From assembly GCA_947034885.2 (NCBI GenBank), contig OX344749.2, positions 37,963,682-38,027,681 on the forward strand: a stretch of DNA of 64,000 bases. Direction: 5' to 3'. Positions within the stretch are counted from its first letter, which is position 1. Every line of letters starts with the position of its first letter. The stretch is from Thuidium tamariscinum. Its lineage: Eukaryota; Streptophyta; Bryopsida; Hypnales; Thuidiaceae. The notes beneath the pieces are model-generated. The model searched no databases and was not told the DNA's origin. It saw only the letters and a list, made by a program, of their open reading frames with translations. Shown here piece after piece: positions 51,051 to 63,397 of the stretch. Position numbers and translations under genes: made by a program.

Positions 51051-51600
51051 ACGCCTTTGAGACCACTGAAATCCCTTGCACCAAGGAGGAGCAATCTCGA
51101 AATCATTGGTTGCCCAAATGCATTGCAACTCCTTTCATTTCCCAAGCCAATTCTTTCAGTTAACTTAGTTAGTTCTGAATGCATCCCAAGTTCCCAACTC
51201 TGTCTATCTGTCTGCCGTTAAGGACTTGCAATTGGTGGCATGTTGGGTTTTTGCACTGTTGATCCCTGGCAGGCACTGCCTTACCTTACATTTAACTTCA
51301 CTTTAACTTCCTGTGGATTCAGTGAGCATGGCAGGTTGCTCGCCTGTTGTTGGACAGGCTGCAGGCTGGCTCAAGGCTTTGACTAGACTAAGATAAAAGG
51401 AGGAGATCGTTGACTGGGGCTCCCTCGGGCCCTGGCCGGGCCCTGCCACCTCCTGACCACACTGGGTAATGATTACCAGTGGCCGGGACAAGCCGGACAA
51501 CTGAAACCCTGTAACTTAACGTACTGCGGGATTACCAACTGAAATTAGGAAGGGACACATGGCCATTAGCAAATACCGGAAGATTGTGACTTTGACTCTA
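51051..51600. other. GC-richer patch without a gene
   Basis: A 65-codon minus frame at 51303-51500 overlaps the GC-rich core, without motif or splice partners. Possibly a promoter remnant. Nothing else seen. Confidence 0.35.
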
Positions 51601-51853
51601 ATTTTGAGACTGCATACTTTGAATCATGATGGACAAACTTCCATCCATAGTACCACACCACATTCCGTCCTTCACATTCTGAAATGATGTCACGGAGGTG
51701 ATCACCCATTTTTTTTAAACAAATGAAACGGAGACTGATCTCTACTCACTCAACCCTGAAACATCTCAATCCTTTTTTGAATTTTTGCATATTTTTGCTT
51801 ACAGCGTTGCACAAATATATCATTTACCAGAATGTAATGAATTTGGTCATTAA

Positions 51854-52709
51854 CCCCTAAATGTCTTGATTTATTGTGAAATGGTCAAACATCATGTCTG
51901 AACTAAATTTGACCTTCTAAATTGTGTTCAAACAACAATATTATATTTTTATTACTTGAAACTAAGAATTGTATATCATTATGAGAAATTTCAATTTGTT
52001 TTGTGAAAAATTATAATTTTAATCATTTTTGTTGCAAAAATTGAACATAAATAAGTAAAAATAGAAAAAACAATTCAAATTATTTGAATTTTTCAGAAGT
52101 GGTACAAGTAGCAATGGAGATTAGTTTGAAAAATTTTCAATTGGTTATTTTATTTTTTACATCCCAAACAGCCACAACAAAGACCTTGAAGTCAAATTCA
52201 ACTATCAAACCAAATTTATCCTTTTATTTAATTGATGTATAAAATTTTGATATTTTTCACTAGTGAAAAAATTCATTTTCTATTTATGCTGTTTTTTTCA
52301 ATAATTTTGATGGAAAAATAGAGTTATTGTGATTTTTTTAAGCTAAAGGTGGAAATAAAATTATATCAATTAGAAAATATATTAGAAAAAATTGTAATTT
52401 TTACTATAAATCAAGGATAGAATGAAAAATATAATTTTATAATTTAAATTCAAATTAAATTTTAAAAAAAGAAAATATGAATTAAAAACACACCATACTG
52501 TGTTATTTGGATTCTAACACATGGAGCTTTCAGTTGCAATAATTCTTTCAATTTTTGACATTTTTCAAAATTTCAAAATGGAATAGGAAGAAAACTTGTC
52601 AAGCTTCATTTTGTTAGTTTAAAATATATACCAATAATGGATATTTTGAAAGTTACAATCAGGGTTGACCAAGGCGCATCCACTTTTTGGATGCGTGGAC
52701 CTTAAAGGA
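51854..52709. mobile_element. Family B element B4 (TTAA-flanked)
   Basis: TTAA at 51850-51853 and 52710-52713. Left end CCCCTAAATGTCTTG; right end read backwards TCCTTTAAGGTCCACGC. 856 bp, strongly AT-rich, interior unlike B1/B2. Confidence 0.65.
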
Positions 52710-53014
52710 TTAAGGAAGGTTATCTTTTCTAGATTTCAAGTATTACATTTGATCAATGAGAAGTTAATTGGATGAAGCAGTGCCTTGAAGCCCTCTCTTC
52801 ATCGTTCAAAATATGGACATTGGAGCACTTCAAGGTTAATCCTTGGATGCTCAAGCCTTTTCATGTATATTTTGATTGTTAGAAAAAGCATTGATTTGTA
52901 GTTATCTCCAATGAAGCAAATTGTGTTTTTTTCCAAATCTAACCGTAAATATGTTTACAAAGCTTGTTTACATTAGAAGGGATTTGAGAGCAAGAGAAGC
53001 ACACTTTAGGACTA

Positions 53015-53027
53015 CCCCCCCCCCCCC
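53015..53027. repeat. Homopolymer of 13 C
   Basis: Thirteen C in a row in otherwise AT-rich DNA. A second C run, followed by A, lies at about 39002-39020. Confidence 0.9.
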
Positions 53028-53039
53028 ATGTATTCCTTG

Positions 53040-54900
53040 TGCTATCCAAAACTGCAAACCAACCCTATTGGCTGAAAATTTTGAATTTTTGAAAATTTTT
53101 TAATCAAAAATTCTAAAACATGTTAAGAAACTTAAAATTGATTCTTGAGAGAGAAAAAATAAAAAAGATATTTTAAAAATAATTTTCATTTATTTTTAAA
53201 TAAATATTTTTTGACATTGCAACATCTTAACCATGTTAGATTGTTGAAGTGGCTTGTTCCTACAATCTAAGAACTCAAAAAAACTCATGGAATTCTAGTG
53301 CCTTCAAATCTCTTCTAATGTTAGTATGCACACCAATTTTGAGTGCAAAATTTCTTAGGAGTTGTGAGAATATACCAAGAGAAATGTGTATTTTCCATTT
53401 TAATATGTTGTCTTTACCTACAATGTTTTAGAAATTTGAATATAAAAGATTTTTGGGATTGGATATAACATGAACAAATACAAAGAGTATTAGCATACTA
53501 AAATGCACTTCTAAAGAACTTAATTTCACATTAAAAAGTATCAAATTTATCACACAATCCACCTTGCAATTATAGAAATGTAATGTTTTTTTATGAGTAG
53601 AAATTGCAGACAGCTTAAAATCAACACTTGCATGTTGTAATTTTCAATGATGAAAATCATGAAAAGGCTTTCAACTTTTTATTGGGACCATTCTCAAAGC
53701 AAATGGATAAATACAATTTCTTAGATCTCAAATCAAGTGAAATTGCCAAGCTTGGCATAAAGTCAAGAAATGAAGTAAAATTGGCAAGCTTTATACTCCA
53801 CTTATAATATATTTACACCTCTAAAGACCTCTCAATAATCAAATATGCACTTTTTTCAATGAAAAATGAAAGTTTTCAATAGTTAATCCTCAAAATTGCT
53901 TATTTTTTTTATAAATAGTTAAAGGAATATAACTACCCACACAAAAATGGGGCTAAAATTATGGCTAAAAATGGACCTACATGGTTGATTGGGCAATTAG
54001 AAGTTAATTCTAGAATGATGTTGGAATCATTGTGGAAATCACCTTTTTTGAAACCATAGAATCATCGGTATTAAGAAAATTAACTCATTTGAAGTCAAAG
54101 TATTATAGAAGATTTCTACTTTGTACCTCTAATTTTGAAGATGAATGATTACATTTTTGTCCTACACAAGAGAAATGCCTTGTCATTCATCAAACACTAT
54201 ACATCTATAATGTCTTTTATCAGTCAAGCAATTCAACCTATTAGTAGTATGGAGAAGTTTAGGAAAACAAATTCCATGTAGAGAAATATATTTCAAATGG
54301 ATTTCATAATTTTTCTTAAAAACTCCTTCTAAAACAAAATTACCATAACTTTTTTTCATCAAGACTCTATTTATCTCATTTTCAATATGTAGGCAAACCT
54401 ATTTCCAACTACATGATGGTTACAAAATCAATGCAAGGCTTTCAATGTACATGTTGTTATCATTGTATGACTTCATTTTACATCTCCTAAACATTTTTGT
54501 TGCTCCCATGGGTCCTATGATACATAAGTTGTCAACTACAATTCACCTCATCAAAAAGTAAACAACCTAAGCTATAATATTGGAAGGCTCATTGGAAATG
54601 GGTGATCTCCTTTATCTTAAAATCTACTCACAAAGTGAACATACACCTCAAAATTGCAAAGGATTGAATTTACTTGTCTACAAATTCTATTAATAAAGGC
54701 ATTCTACTCTTAAAAGCAACTATTTAAGGTTCTTGCTTTTTAGAGAAGCTAAACTCACTAAACCAACTTTCAATGACTTCTTGTAGGAAGAAAAATGGAT
54801 CAAATTGGCATTTGTCTCAAATCATTCTATAATTTTGGAACCTTTGTGAAATTAGTTAGAAATTTTTTGAAGTTGAAATGCAATGGTTACCAAAAGTAGT
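53040..54900. other. AT-rich stretch, nothing recognised
   Basis: Only short chance frames; no repeat structure was seen. Confidence 0.5.
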
Positions 54901-54924
54901 CATGTCTTGAAATGTATACTAATA

Positions 54925-56327
54925 GTACAGTGGGGTACCAATCAAAATGTTGTTTTCGAATTCGTAGTAAGAAAAATTTCAGCATTGCCAACTTTGAAAG
55001 CCTCTCGAGAGCTCAAAAATTGGTATTTTATCATGAAATTTTTATCGCAATATCATCTTTAAGTAAATTATATGTGTGACAAATTTCAAGGCCAAAAAAT
55101 TCACCAAAGAAAAGTTATTCAAAATCTACCAACATGGGTAGTGGTGAGAAACATTTCACTACTTTCAACTTTGACACCTTCTTAAGGAATGATTTTTTTT
55201 TTCTTTTGCCATGAAATTCATGTCATGAAACAATCACTATGTTTTTAATATGTATAAAAAATTTCAAGGTAAAAAACTTTTGTTTTATGAAGATATTTGA
55301 AATCTCCCAACAAGTGTAGTTTTGAGAAATTTTTCACAATTGCCAACTTTGACACCCTCCCAAGTGCTGAAAAATTGGTTTCTTACCATGAATTTTTTTT
55401 GTGAAGTCATCTCTATGTTGATAATATGTGCTACAAATTTCAAGTTTAGATAAATTACCAAAAAGAAGATATACAAAATCTCCCAACAAGTATAGTTGTG
55501 AGAAAATTTTCACTATTGGCGACTTTGACACACTCCCAAGGGCTGAAAATTTGTCTATTTAACATGAATTTTTTTGAATAAGATCAACTTTATGTTGATA
55601 ATATATGTTATAAATTTCAAGTTTAAAACACTTAGCCAAAAAAAGATATTCAAAATCTCTCAACATGTGTAGTTGTAAGGTTGAGTTTTTACATTCGTGT
55701 CAAACTTTGCTCCACAAAATAACACTATACTAAGGGCTCAAAAACTCCTCCTCACAACTACATATGTTGGGAGATTTTGTATATCTTTTTTTTGGTAATT
55801 CATTTGAACTTGAAATTTGTAGCACATATTATCAACATAGAGATGACTTCACAAAAAAAATTCATGGTAAGAAACTAATTTTTCAGCACTTGGTAGGATG
55901 TCAAAGTTGACAATTGTGAAAATTTTCTCAAAACTACACTTGTTGGGAGATTTCAAATATCTTCTTAAAACAAAAGTTTTTTACCTTGAAATTTTTTATA
56001 CATATTAAGAACATAGAGATTGTTTCATGACATGAATTTCATGGCAAAAGAAAAAAAAAATCATTCCTTAGGAAGGTGTCAAAGTTGAAAGTAGTGAAAT
56101 GTTTCTCACCACTATTCATGTTGGTAGATTTTGAATAACTTTTTTTTGGTGAATCTTTTGGCCTTGAAATTTTCATACATATAATTAACTTAAAGATAAT
56201 GTTGTGGTAAAAATTTCGCGGTAAAATACCAATTTTTGAGCTCTCGAGAGGCTTTCAAAGTTGGCAATACTGAAATTTTTCTCACTACGAATTCGAAAAC
56301 GACATTTTGATTGGTACCCCATTGTAC
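54925..56327. mobile_element. Long foldback element of seven ~177-bp units (four forward, three inverted)
   Basis: The ends GTACAGTGGGGTACCAATC and, read backwards from 56327, GTACAATGGGGTACCAATC are inverted, as are the following TTTCGAATTCGTAGT words. The landmark CAACTTTGA (or CGACTTTGA) occurs at 54989, 55166, 55344 and 55520. Its inverse TCAAAGTTG occurs at 55901, 56079 and 56255. The spacing is 176-178 bp throughout. The arms are about 640 and 590 bp, separated by a loop of about 160 bp near 55570-55735. No coding. The whole can fold into a long hairpin if transcribed. The transposon class is unclear; foldback or long-terminal-repeat MULE types are candidates. Confidence 0.8.
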
Positions 56328-56389
56328 ATTGGAAAAAAGTGTGCATTTGTGGCATAATTGCTTTAGAACATAGGTGATTCTAGAGAGAC

Positions 56390-56805
56390 TACCTTAAAGT
56401 TAAACCACATGTAGCTAATTACATAAGCAATTATGGGATGAATTTTGAGCAATACAAGGTGTTTCAATTTTATCTTGTGTAGAAAGATAAGGAAATATAG
56501 AGATTTCAAAATTTTCAAAATTTTATTCACAAAATTAAAATTATTATGAATTTTAGGAGCTAAAAGTGCTCAAAATTCATTGCTAATGTTTGAAAGTCTT
56601 CCAAATTGGGTCATTGAAGAGATACTTTCTTATTTACTATTTCTTGCACTTAAGACATGTGTCTTAACTTTAATTTTAATCTTGAAAAGGAGAATTTTTT
56701 TTTTCCAAGATTCAGGTGGACATTTACTCCAACCTTGGTTGAAAATACATTTAATAGGTTAGTATGGATCCCTAGTTGGAAATGGGTGGTCTAACCTTAA
56801 ACTTA
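56390..56805. mobile_element. Family C element, copy C6 (diverged)
   Basis: ATTATTATGAATTTTAGG, GAAAGTCTTCCAAATTGGGTC, CTTGAAAAGGAGAA and CCAACCTTGGTTGAAAATAC follow the C1/C5 order, and the right side reads GGATCCCTAGTTGGAAATGGG. The left end is uncertain. Confidence 0.45.
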
Positions 56806-57699
56806 TTTTTACATAATCACACTAAATAGTACCAAAGCTTCTACACAAAGTGTTACAAATTATAGTACAACAATTCCTAAAGGCAAGAGGGTGTTTTAGA
56901 AGAAAAATAGTCCAAATTGTCAATTTTTGATGCATTGTTTTAAGAAAGAAGTTATATATGTTTTTTGGAATTCCAACTATGATAAAGTGTATTAAACACA
57001 TAAGATGTTTTGGAGGATCTTTAGAAGATTGCAAGTTCCAAAAATGTAGAACACTTTGGGAACATTGGGAATGCTGCCATATAAATAATCTAATATAATT
57101 GAGAGATTGCTATGTTAGATAATATTATTAATTAATATTTCAATAAATCATAAAATAATTTTTAAACCAATTTTAATTTCTTAAGAAAATTCTATAAAAT
57201 TTAATAAAAATTTAATAAAAATTTAGGCCAATAGTGGATGGTTTATCACATAGGGAAAAATTGCAAGGATTAACCCTCAAACAATCTTCTAGAAGCCTAA
57301 AAAAAATCTAATGAGTAATACAATGTGTTAAAAAATTTCAGCCCATTTGTGTACATGAATTGAAAGATCATAATGTTAGGAGAATGAACAATTTTTTTTC
57401 TAGTCTTACAACACATAGTCAAAAGACTTTGAGCCTTCTTGGAATAAAATTTTTTACTATACAAAAATGATAATTTTGACTATTCAAAAGGTATATGATG
57501 TTAGGTTCACTCATGCAAATTTTAGAAATAAATATGGAGTCTTGCTTATTTTAGATCCTTGTACAATGCAAAGAGATTGTAAAGAAAATTAGTAATACAC
57601 TAGTCATTTTTATAAAAAATATTGTACAATGAGGAATTTTTTAAATTTGAAATTTCAATAGTAAAGAGTTAAAGACAAATATTTGAAATAAGGGAGAAA

Positions 57700-58330
57700 C
57701 ATCCAATACTACACCTATACCTTGTAGTGGATCCTAGATTCATTCAAAATTATCCCTACATTGCAGTGAATATGTTTGCAAAATGTTTAATTGTAATTTG
57801 CTAACACAATTAAGAGCCACATACCAAAATCTAATTGGCTCGCTGTTGATTTTAGTAGCAACGACACTAGAATGTGAGCATAGAAGTTTGATCCTAATAG
57901 CCTTGAGCCTAAATACAAGTAAGTATCCTACACTCATTGAAGGTGTTTATAACATAAATATGTATAATATATGTGTTTAGAACATGAATACACTATTACC
58001 ATTAAGGAGTCTATAATATGGACACCTATATTATAGGTGTATAGAACTCTAGGCTCATAGGCTCATACTTTCTATGCTCACATACTAGCAACCATGATTT
58101 TAGCAGCATTCAAATTTTGGGGCATCTATAGAATAGGTTTAAGTGGTCTAAAGAGCCAACACTTTGAAAAATTATAGAAATTACATACAACATCCAAAAA
58201 ATCTATTTTTTTAATAGTCATGATTTTCATTCGCTAATATTAGAATAATATATTTTTTTAGAAAAAATTGTCTCCAATTATGCTGGATTCCTTATTTGGA
58301 CGTTTTTAGGAGCTTGCACTATATGTGGGA
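57700..58330. repeat. Family E repeat, copy E4, with a nested insertion
   Basis: Matches E3 in order: ACCTTGTAGTGGATCCTAGA, then the insertion at 57861-58094, then AGTGGTCTAAAGAGCCA, ATTACATACAACATCC and GCTGGATTCCTTATTTGG. Confidence 0.55.
57861..58094. mobile_element. 234-bp inverted-repeat insertion within E4
   Basis: Flanked by TGATTTTAGTAGCA (57847-57860) and TGATTTTAGCAGCA (58095-58108), a 14-bp direct repeat with one difference. The undisturbed E3 copy has the site once (near CTGGTTTTAGCAGG). The inner ends pair: CTAGAATGTGAGCATAGAA and, read backwards, CTAGTATGTGAGCATAGAA. Non-coding. Confidence 0.65.
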
Positions 58331-58339
58331 AAAAATTTC

Positions 58340-59300
58340 AAGAACTTTACAAATTGCAAGATAATAGGGATTGAAGTTAGAAAAAATATTATTTGTGAAA
58401 TTGCCTTGATATAGCCAGCAAAGTTTACCTCCTCTTATAGTGTTGTTTTAAAAATAAATTTGTTTTTATTTGACAATTGTATACTATGTTTTAATTATTA
58501 CATACATCTTAGATTTCAAGAGTTGATGACAATTTTAGCAATAGATGTCTAATCTCCTAAATTCCCCCCAAGTTCAAAGCAAGATAAATTCTAATGTGTC
58601 CATCTAATGAGAGTGAAATATCATATTCTCATCAAGTAAATAAATGTTTATACTTTTGTGTCACTATTTGGTGAACATCTAAATTCAAATTGCCTTTGTA
58701 GCTACCTATCCAAAGTTTCAATTGTCCTTGTAAAAGACAATCTGCCATTAGAGGTTAACAAGGTCACCTTCAAAGACACTTTACCAAGCCAAAATCATCA
58801 TTATTACTCTCTACACCTCCAAAATCAATACCTACCTATGTGGAAAATGTAGATTTTAGAACTCATTGCCAAAAATAGTCACACCCAAAGTCCATGTAGA
58901 AAATATGATATTTTAGCATAGTTTGTGAATGTTGCCATCTCTATCATGTTGGATGATTTAAAGGGTAGTAGCAACAAAGAATTAGAAATACGTTATCCAA
59001 TCTAAATATTTGCAACAAGGAAACCTAGCCCACTTGATGAACAAATTTTCATAATGCCAAAGTGGTGACTAAACACATTGTCAATAATATTACAATTAGT
59101 CCAAGGTGCCTCATGTAGGCAAGGCCAAGCTTGCTAGGCTAGACGATTGTTCCAAGATTATTTCACTTGCCCCAACAAGGTTGTTCAACATGACAAATAT
59201 TTATTAAATAGTCAAAATAAAAAAACTAAGTTTTTTAGTGGAACAAATTTTTTGCTTGATTTGGGTTTTTTCAATGGGATAGAGGGAATAGTAAATAGGC
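58340..59300. other. AT-rich stretch, nothing recognised
   Basis: Chance frames of 64-72 codons only. Confidence 0.5.
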
Positions 59301-59308
59301 ATATGATA

Positions 59309-60289
59309 AGGTGGGTACACCCCAAAGGGCTAGACATTTGTCTTGTGCCTAGTTACCATTGTTAATCTATTCAAATTTTCATATAGTCTTGTTGGCAAGT
59401 GAAAGCATTTTCAAATGTATCAAAGAATGTAACATTTGAATACAATATGCAAAAGTTATTAAAGGTCAAAGTTAATTTATGAAAGTATTCCATCCAAATA
59501 CTTAGGTACATAACTAATTTGGGAAATGCACATAGACTGTAGATGGTGCTTTAACCCTTAAAAGACATATCTATAACCATTGTTGTTGAGCCTCATTGTC
59601 CGTAACTTTATTTGATTCCATTTTGGAATTAGATATGTATGAATAATTTTATATTTATTTTTCAGAGATGAAATTACATGTCTTTTGTATTTTATAAAAA
59701 ATTGTTTTTTTATCAAAAAATTTGTAGATAAAGTGAAGAAAAATCACATCAAATGAAAAGTATTTCAAAAAATCTGAAAATTTCACCATGTGTGTACATG
59801 ATAGTGACAAACATCATGGTGCAATCTTAATTCCTTGTGTCCTATGATTAGAATACAATGGACATTAAAAATACATCCAAAGTTCAAATTGCAATAAAAT
59901 GTTCAATATTATGATTTTTTCAAAAATTCCAATTGGAACAGAAACTAGAGAAGATGACCTTTATTTTGTTAGTTGGGCTCAAACTCAAAAAACGTTAATT
60001 TCAAGGAAAAATTACAAAGTTAGAACAAGGAGCAAAATATGCTGAAATAACAAATTTTGCCATCGATTTTCTTACTTACTTCTCATTCATGTGAAGACAA
60101 ACTCTAGCAAGACTATGAATTCAATTAAGTACTCTTCATAACCTTCTTTAAAAGGTCAACAACAAAAAAATGGATGAAAAAACGCTTTTTATCTCTCTCC
60201 AAAGACTCTTTTATTTATCCATATGCTTTAGAATGACGCCGGTGGCATTTAGGGGTTAAGGTCAATTACGCTTTTGGGTGTCCCCATCA
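59309..60289. mobile_element. Family A element, copy A5, split by a family B element
   Basis: TA at 59307-59308, then AGGTGGGTACACCCCAAAGG. The body is in reverse orientation to A1 (TCTTGTTGGCAAGTGAAAGC, ATGCAAAAGTTATTAAAGGTC), then the B5 insertion, then CGCTTTTGGGTGTCCCC at the degraded right end. Confidence 0.68.
59555..60255. mobile_element. Family B element B5, nested in A5 at a TTAA
   Basis: TTAA at 59551-59554 and 60256-60259. Ends CCCTTAAAAGACATATC and, read backwards, CCCCTAAATGCCACCGG. 701 bp, interior unlike B1/B2. The A sequence runs on either side. Confidence 0.72.
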
Positions 60290-61043
60290 GGGTTTTTTTA
60301 AGGCGATAAACAAACTAAAAGCACAAAAAAAAATTCTTCCACACCAAGCCTTTAGAAAAATTTGGAGGAAAAATAATTTTAAAAGCTAGATGTAAATTAT
60401 CAATCACACCCTAGTAGCCACTACCTTAACAAAGACTATTAGGATTTGCCACCCTGTTGCCACCTATCTAGATGTTGATTCAACAACTTTACATTTGCAA
60501 TCGCCTAAAATATACAAAAGTTGGAGATATAGGTATAGATCGTAGCCACATATACAAGGGCACCTTCATCCTATCTCCAGGTTTTGCTACTTCCTTTGAA
60601 GCTACAATTTTCTTGCTCTCAATTTTACTTGACTTTTCCTACCAATTAATTGCAATCTTTGAGGTTTCATTTTTGTTGCACAAACCATTCAAAACTTCAT
60701 GCACATAAATTATGAAGATATTAGACTTTGAAACCCAAGTACATGAATGAGTTGTAGTTCATGTGCATGAACTTGTGAGTCATAGTTTTCATAATTTAAG
60801 TGCATTCCATTTTGCACCACTTAGTTGCCCTATTTTGCACCAATCTAAAAGCTGTAGTTGGCAAAAATATTTTTTGGATTTTTGTTTTGAAGCCATACAA
60901 CTTACACTAATTCCTAACTTGGAGCCAAATATTGCACCAAAAGTAAATTTGAGTGTTGCCTAACCTCAACCACTTACTTCTCACCTAGAGCCCAAATCCA
61001 GATTCCCTTAAAATAAAATAAAACTCACTGGTCCGCATTATAA

Positions 61044-61077
61044 TAGCAAAAAGTGGTGTTTTTTGGGGTGCCCACCT
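61044..61077. mobile_element. Family A solo right-end remnant
   Basis: AGCAAAAAGTGGTGTTTTTTGG followed by GGTGCCCACCTTA matches the right ends of A1, A2 and A4; no left partner nearby. Confidence 0.5.
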
Positions 61078-61179
61078 TACAGTACTATAATAGTTTTTAA
61101 ATTGGAACCAAACAACTACTTTCACTCTAACATATTACTACTACAATCCAAGAGTACAAAATTGTCTGACAGTATCTAC

Positions 61180-62400
61180 CCCAGTGTAGAAGCAGGAGTC
61201 CCCACTGTAGTAAATTCTTGAGTGGCCGTAATAACTGCAATCCTTTCTTCCCCACAGCTGCTTCTCCATCCAAGCTCAACTTGACAACCCTAAAAGAGCT
61301 TCTATTTCTCTCTCTCTCCCCCCACCTCATTTTTATCAACATAATTCCACACACACAATTTTTGCCGAGGGCAATTTCACTACACGGAAAGGAGCCCAGC
61401 AATCATGATGCACGACCACACAAATCAGGTGACCCACCCAATCTCACTGCCATTCGTTCTCATGTTGATCAATCAAAGTGAGCAATGCCATCGTTGCATT
61501 GCGCATCAGATTCCCTCCCTGCAACCATCTTTGTGCTCCCCTTTCTCATCCACAATGATACAAAAACACTATAGCATGCACAGATAATTGCCTGGCGCCC
61601 ACCATCATCACCACTCATGTCCTTGCAAGCGGGGAGGCAGGGATCCAGTTGACAAAATTACAAACACAAAGAGCCCTAAGCTGCAGCTGAAGCTGAGTTT
61701 TTGATGCGATTATGCGAATAACAACAATCACTCCAGGCCGGAAAGAAAAAAGATCCCACCTGCTGTGAAATGATGAATTCCATTTAATTCTGCGGCCCCC
61801 GAGTCCAGAGCAGACGCCAGAGAATCGTAACCCTGGCATCTGGCCGACTCCAACAGCCAGCTCATTCAAAGCTTTCTGACACCCTGCTCGCTACTCTGAA
61901 GTATTAAGATTCACATTACCGGTAATCAAGGCTTACGGAGTCTCCTGCTGAAGCCCCCACTTTGAATTCCGCAGACTTCATCTCCGACGTCGATTGCAAG
62001 CTGTGTTTAAGAATTGCAAACTCTGAAATGGAACCCAAAATTTGTAAAATTGACGAAGAGATTGCAATCGATGGCACTGGCTAACTTAGTCCGGCGGAAG
62101 ATGGAGGTCGAATTGTTTCAATGCACAACCTAAATTTCAGCCCAACCTTTGGAGTCAAGGATTTTCGTAGTTTTCTACGGGTGACAGAGGCCGTTTAGGT
62201 CAGTATGAAAAAGAATCATTTCATCTCCTTACGTCTCACGCAGTCAAAATTATGATAAACCCAAATTTGGAGAGATATTTGCAGAGGATTTCCGTTTAGG
62301 TCAATCATGCTATCACGCAGATCATGGAAGACTAAGTGCTGATCAACCTCCTAATCTATCTCGTAGTCACAATAGACAGTTTCCTTCAATTCTTTGGCCT
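61180..62400. other. Gene-like composition, no gene resolved
   Basis: GC rises above that of the preceding AT-rich region. Minus frames at 61127-61402 and 61615-61869 and plus frames at 61218-61481 overlap each other, without motifs. Parts may be UTR, promoter or first-intron DNA of flanking genes. Confidence 0.35.
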
Positions 62401-62614
62401 ATACGGTTGTTGTCTTGTTGCTTTGCAGGGAAGCCAAGCGAACCTGTCAGGAGGGAAAGTCGAAGGATTTTGGTTTCCCCCTTCAAAACACAGATAGACA
62501 CGGCCGGGAGTCGTGAAGTGCAGTAGGGATTGCCAAACAAGGCTGTTTCTGTAGAGTGATCGCACAATCCGCTGTAGTAGAAAAAAGCTCTTTTACCATA
62601 ACTTAGTTTTCTAT

Positions 62615-63180
62615 TCAGTCATGATCTGCTAGTGGGAGGAAAAGCGTCCCACCCGTCCTGGAGTGCTTGGGCATATTGTATTCCTTCCCCGGATTCCCTC
62701 TGAAGTCTGAAGAGGAGATCATGGTCCGCAAGCAAGCTCTGGCGGCTGCAGTTCCTTGGGGGAGCAAGTAAACTACGTACCTTGCGTGTCGATCTCCGCT
62801 TCGCAATGGACATTGCAGTTTGTAGGAGGCTGTGTCAGTCTCAGACACACCGAAGTGGTAACAGCTTTTGAGTCCCTTCGTTGCAGATCCCATTTCCATA
62901 GATCCCTTCTTTTATAGATCTCTTCTTCGTCATTGAGCTTCTGCCCACCAGGGCTAGAAACTCCAAAGACATTCACGAGTGAAATAGGACCTTCAGGAGC
63001 TTGCTGTAACCATCTTTGATCATTACATTCGCCAATCACACCTGCTTTCATCACTTTCCCGAAAGCTTGCAATAGATCCTCTCTTCATTGAGCTTGTGTT
63101 TCGCATTCAAGTGCCCACCATGGCCAGAAACTCCAAAGACATGTAGTAGGATCTTCAGGAGCTTGCTGAGTCTTTGATCG
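62615..63180 (-). pseudogene. Unrecognised coding stretch with an internal duplication
   Basis: The minus frame 63072-62773 (99 codons) contains ECNDQRWLQQAPEGPISL, NVFGVSSPGGQKLNDEEEIY and KAVTTSVCLRLTQPP, and ends at a good donor (CAAG/GTACGT, 62781-62780). A second frame, 62899-62615, could be part of the same or another transcript. A diverged copy of the block FGVSSPGG ... KLNDEEEIY lies just upstream at about 63175-63075 (FGVSGHGG ... KLNEERIY) with a short deletion, about 155 bp away. Family unknown; the frame shift between copies suggests decay. Confidence 0.28.
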
Positions 63181-63269
63181 TTCCCCTCCTTCAATCACCC
63201 CACCTTATCTCATTTTTTCGAAAGTTTCCAAAAAGCTTCGCAATCATTGAATTTTCAGTGTGCAATCCC

Positions 63270-63392
63270 CAAAGCTTGCAATTGCCCAGAAGCGCAAATT
63301 TGTGGAGTGAGATTGAATCATGGACTTTGAGGGTGCCAACTGTAGTATGTAGGGATTCATTTGAAGGGTGGGATATATCCATCCGAGGGTGA
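63270..63392 (+). pseudogene. Short fragment related to the receptor-like domain copies
   Basis: ATTGAATCATGGACTTTGAG and TGCCAACTGTAGTATGTAGG resemble the inverse of 35145-35195 in copy 2. In protein terms EIESWTLRVPTVVCRDSFEG compares with VEFESLQVPIVV.REGFEF. Only about 40 residues; it stops at 63392, just before the next gene start. Confidence 0.3.
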
Positions 63393-63397
63393 TTAGC

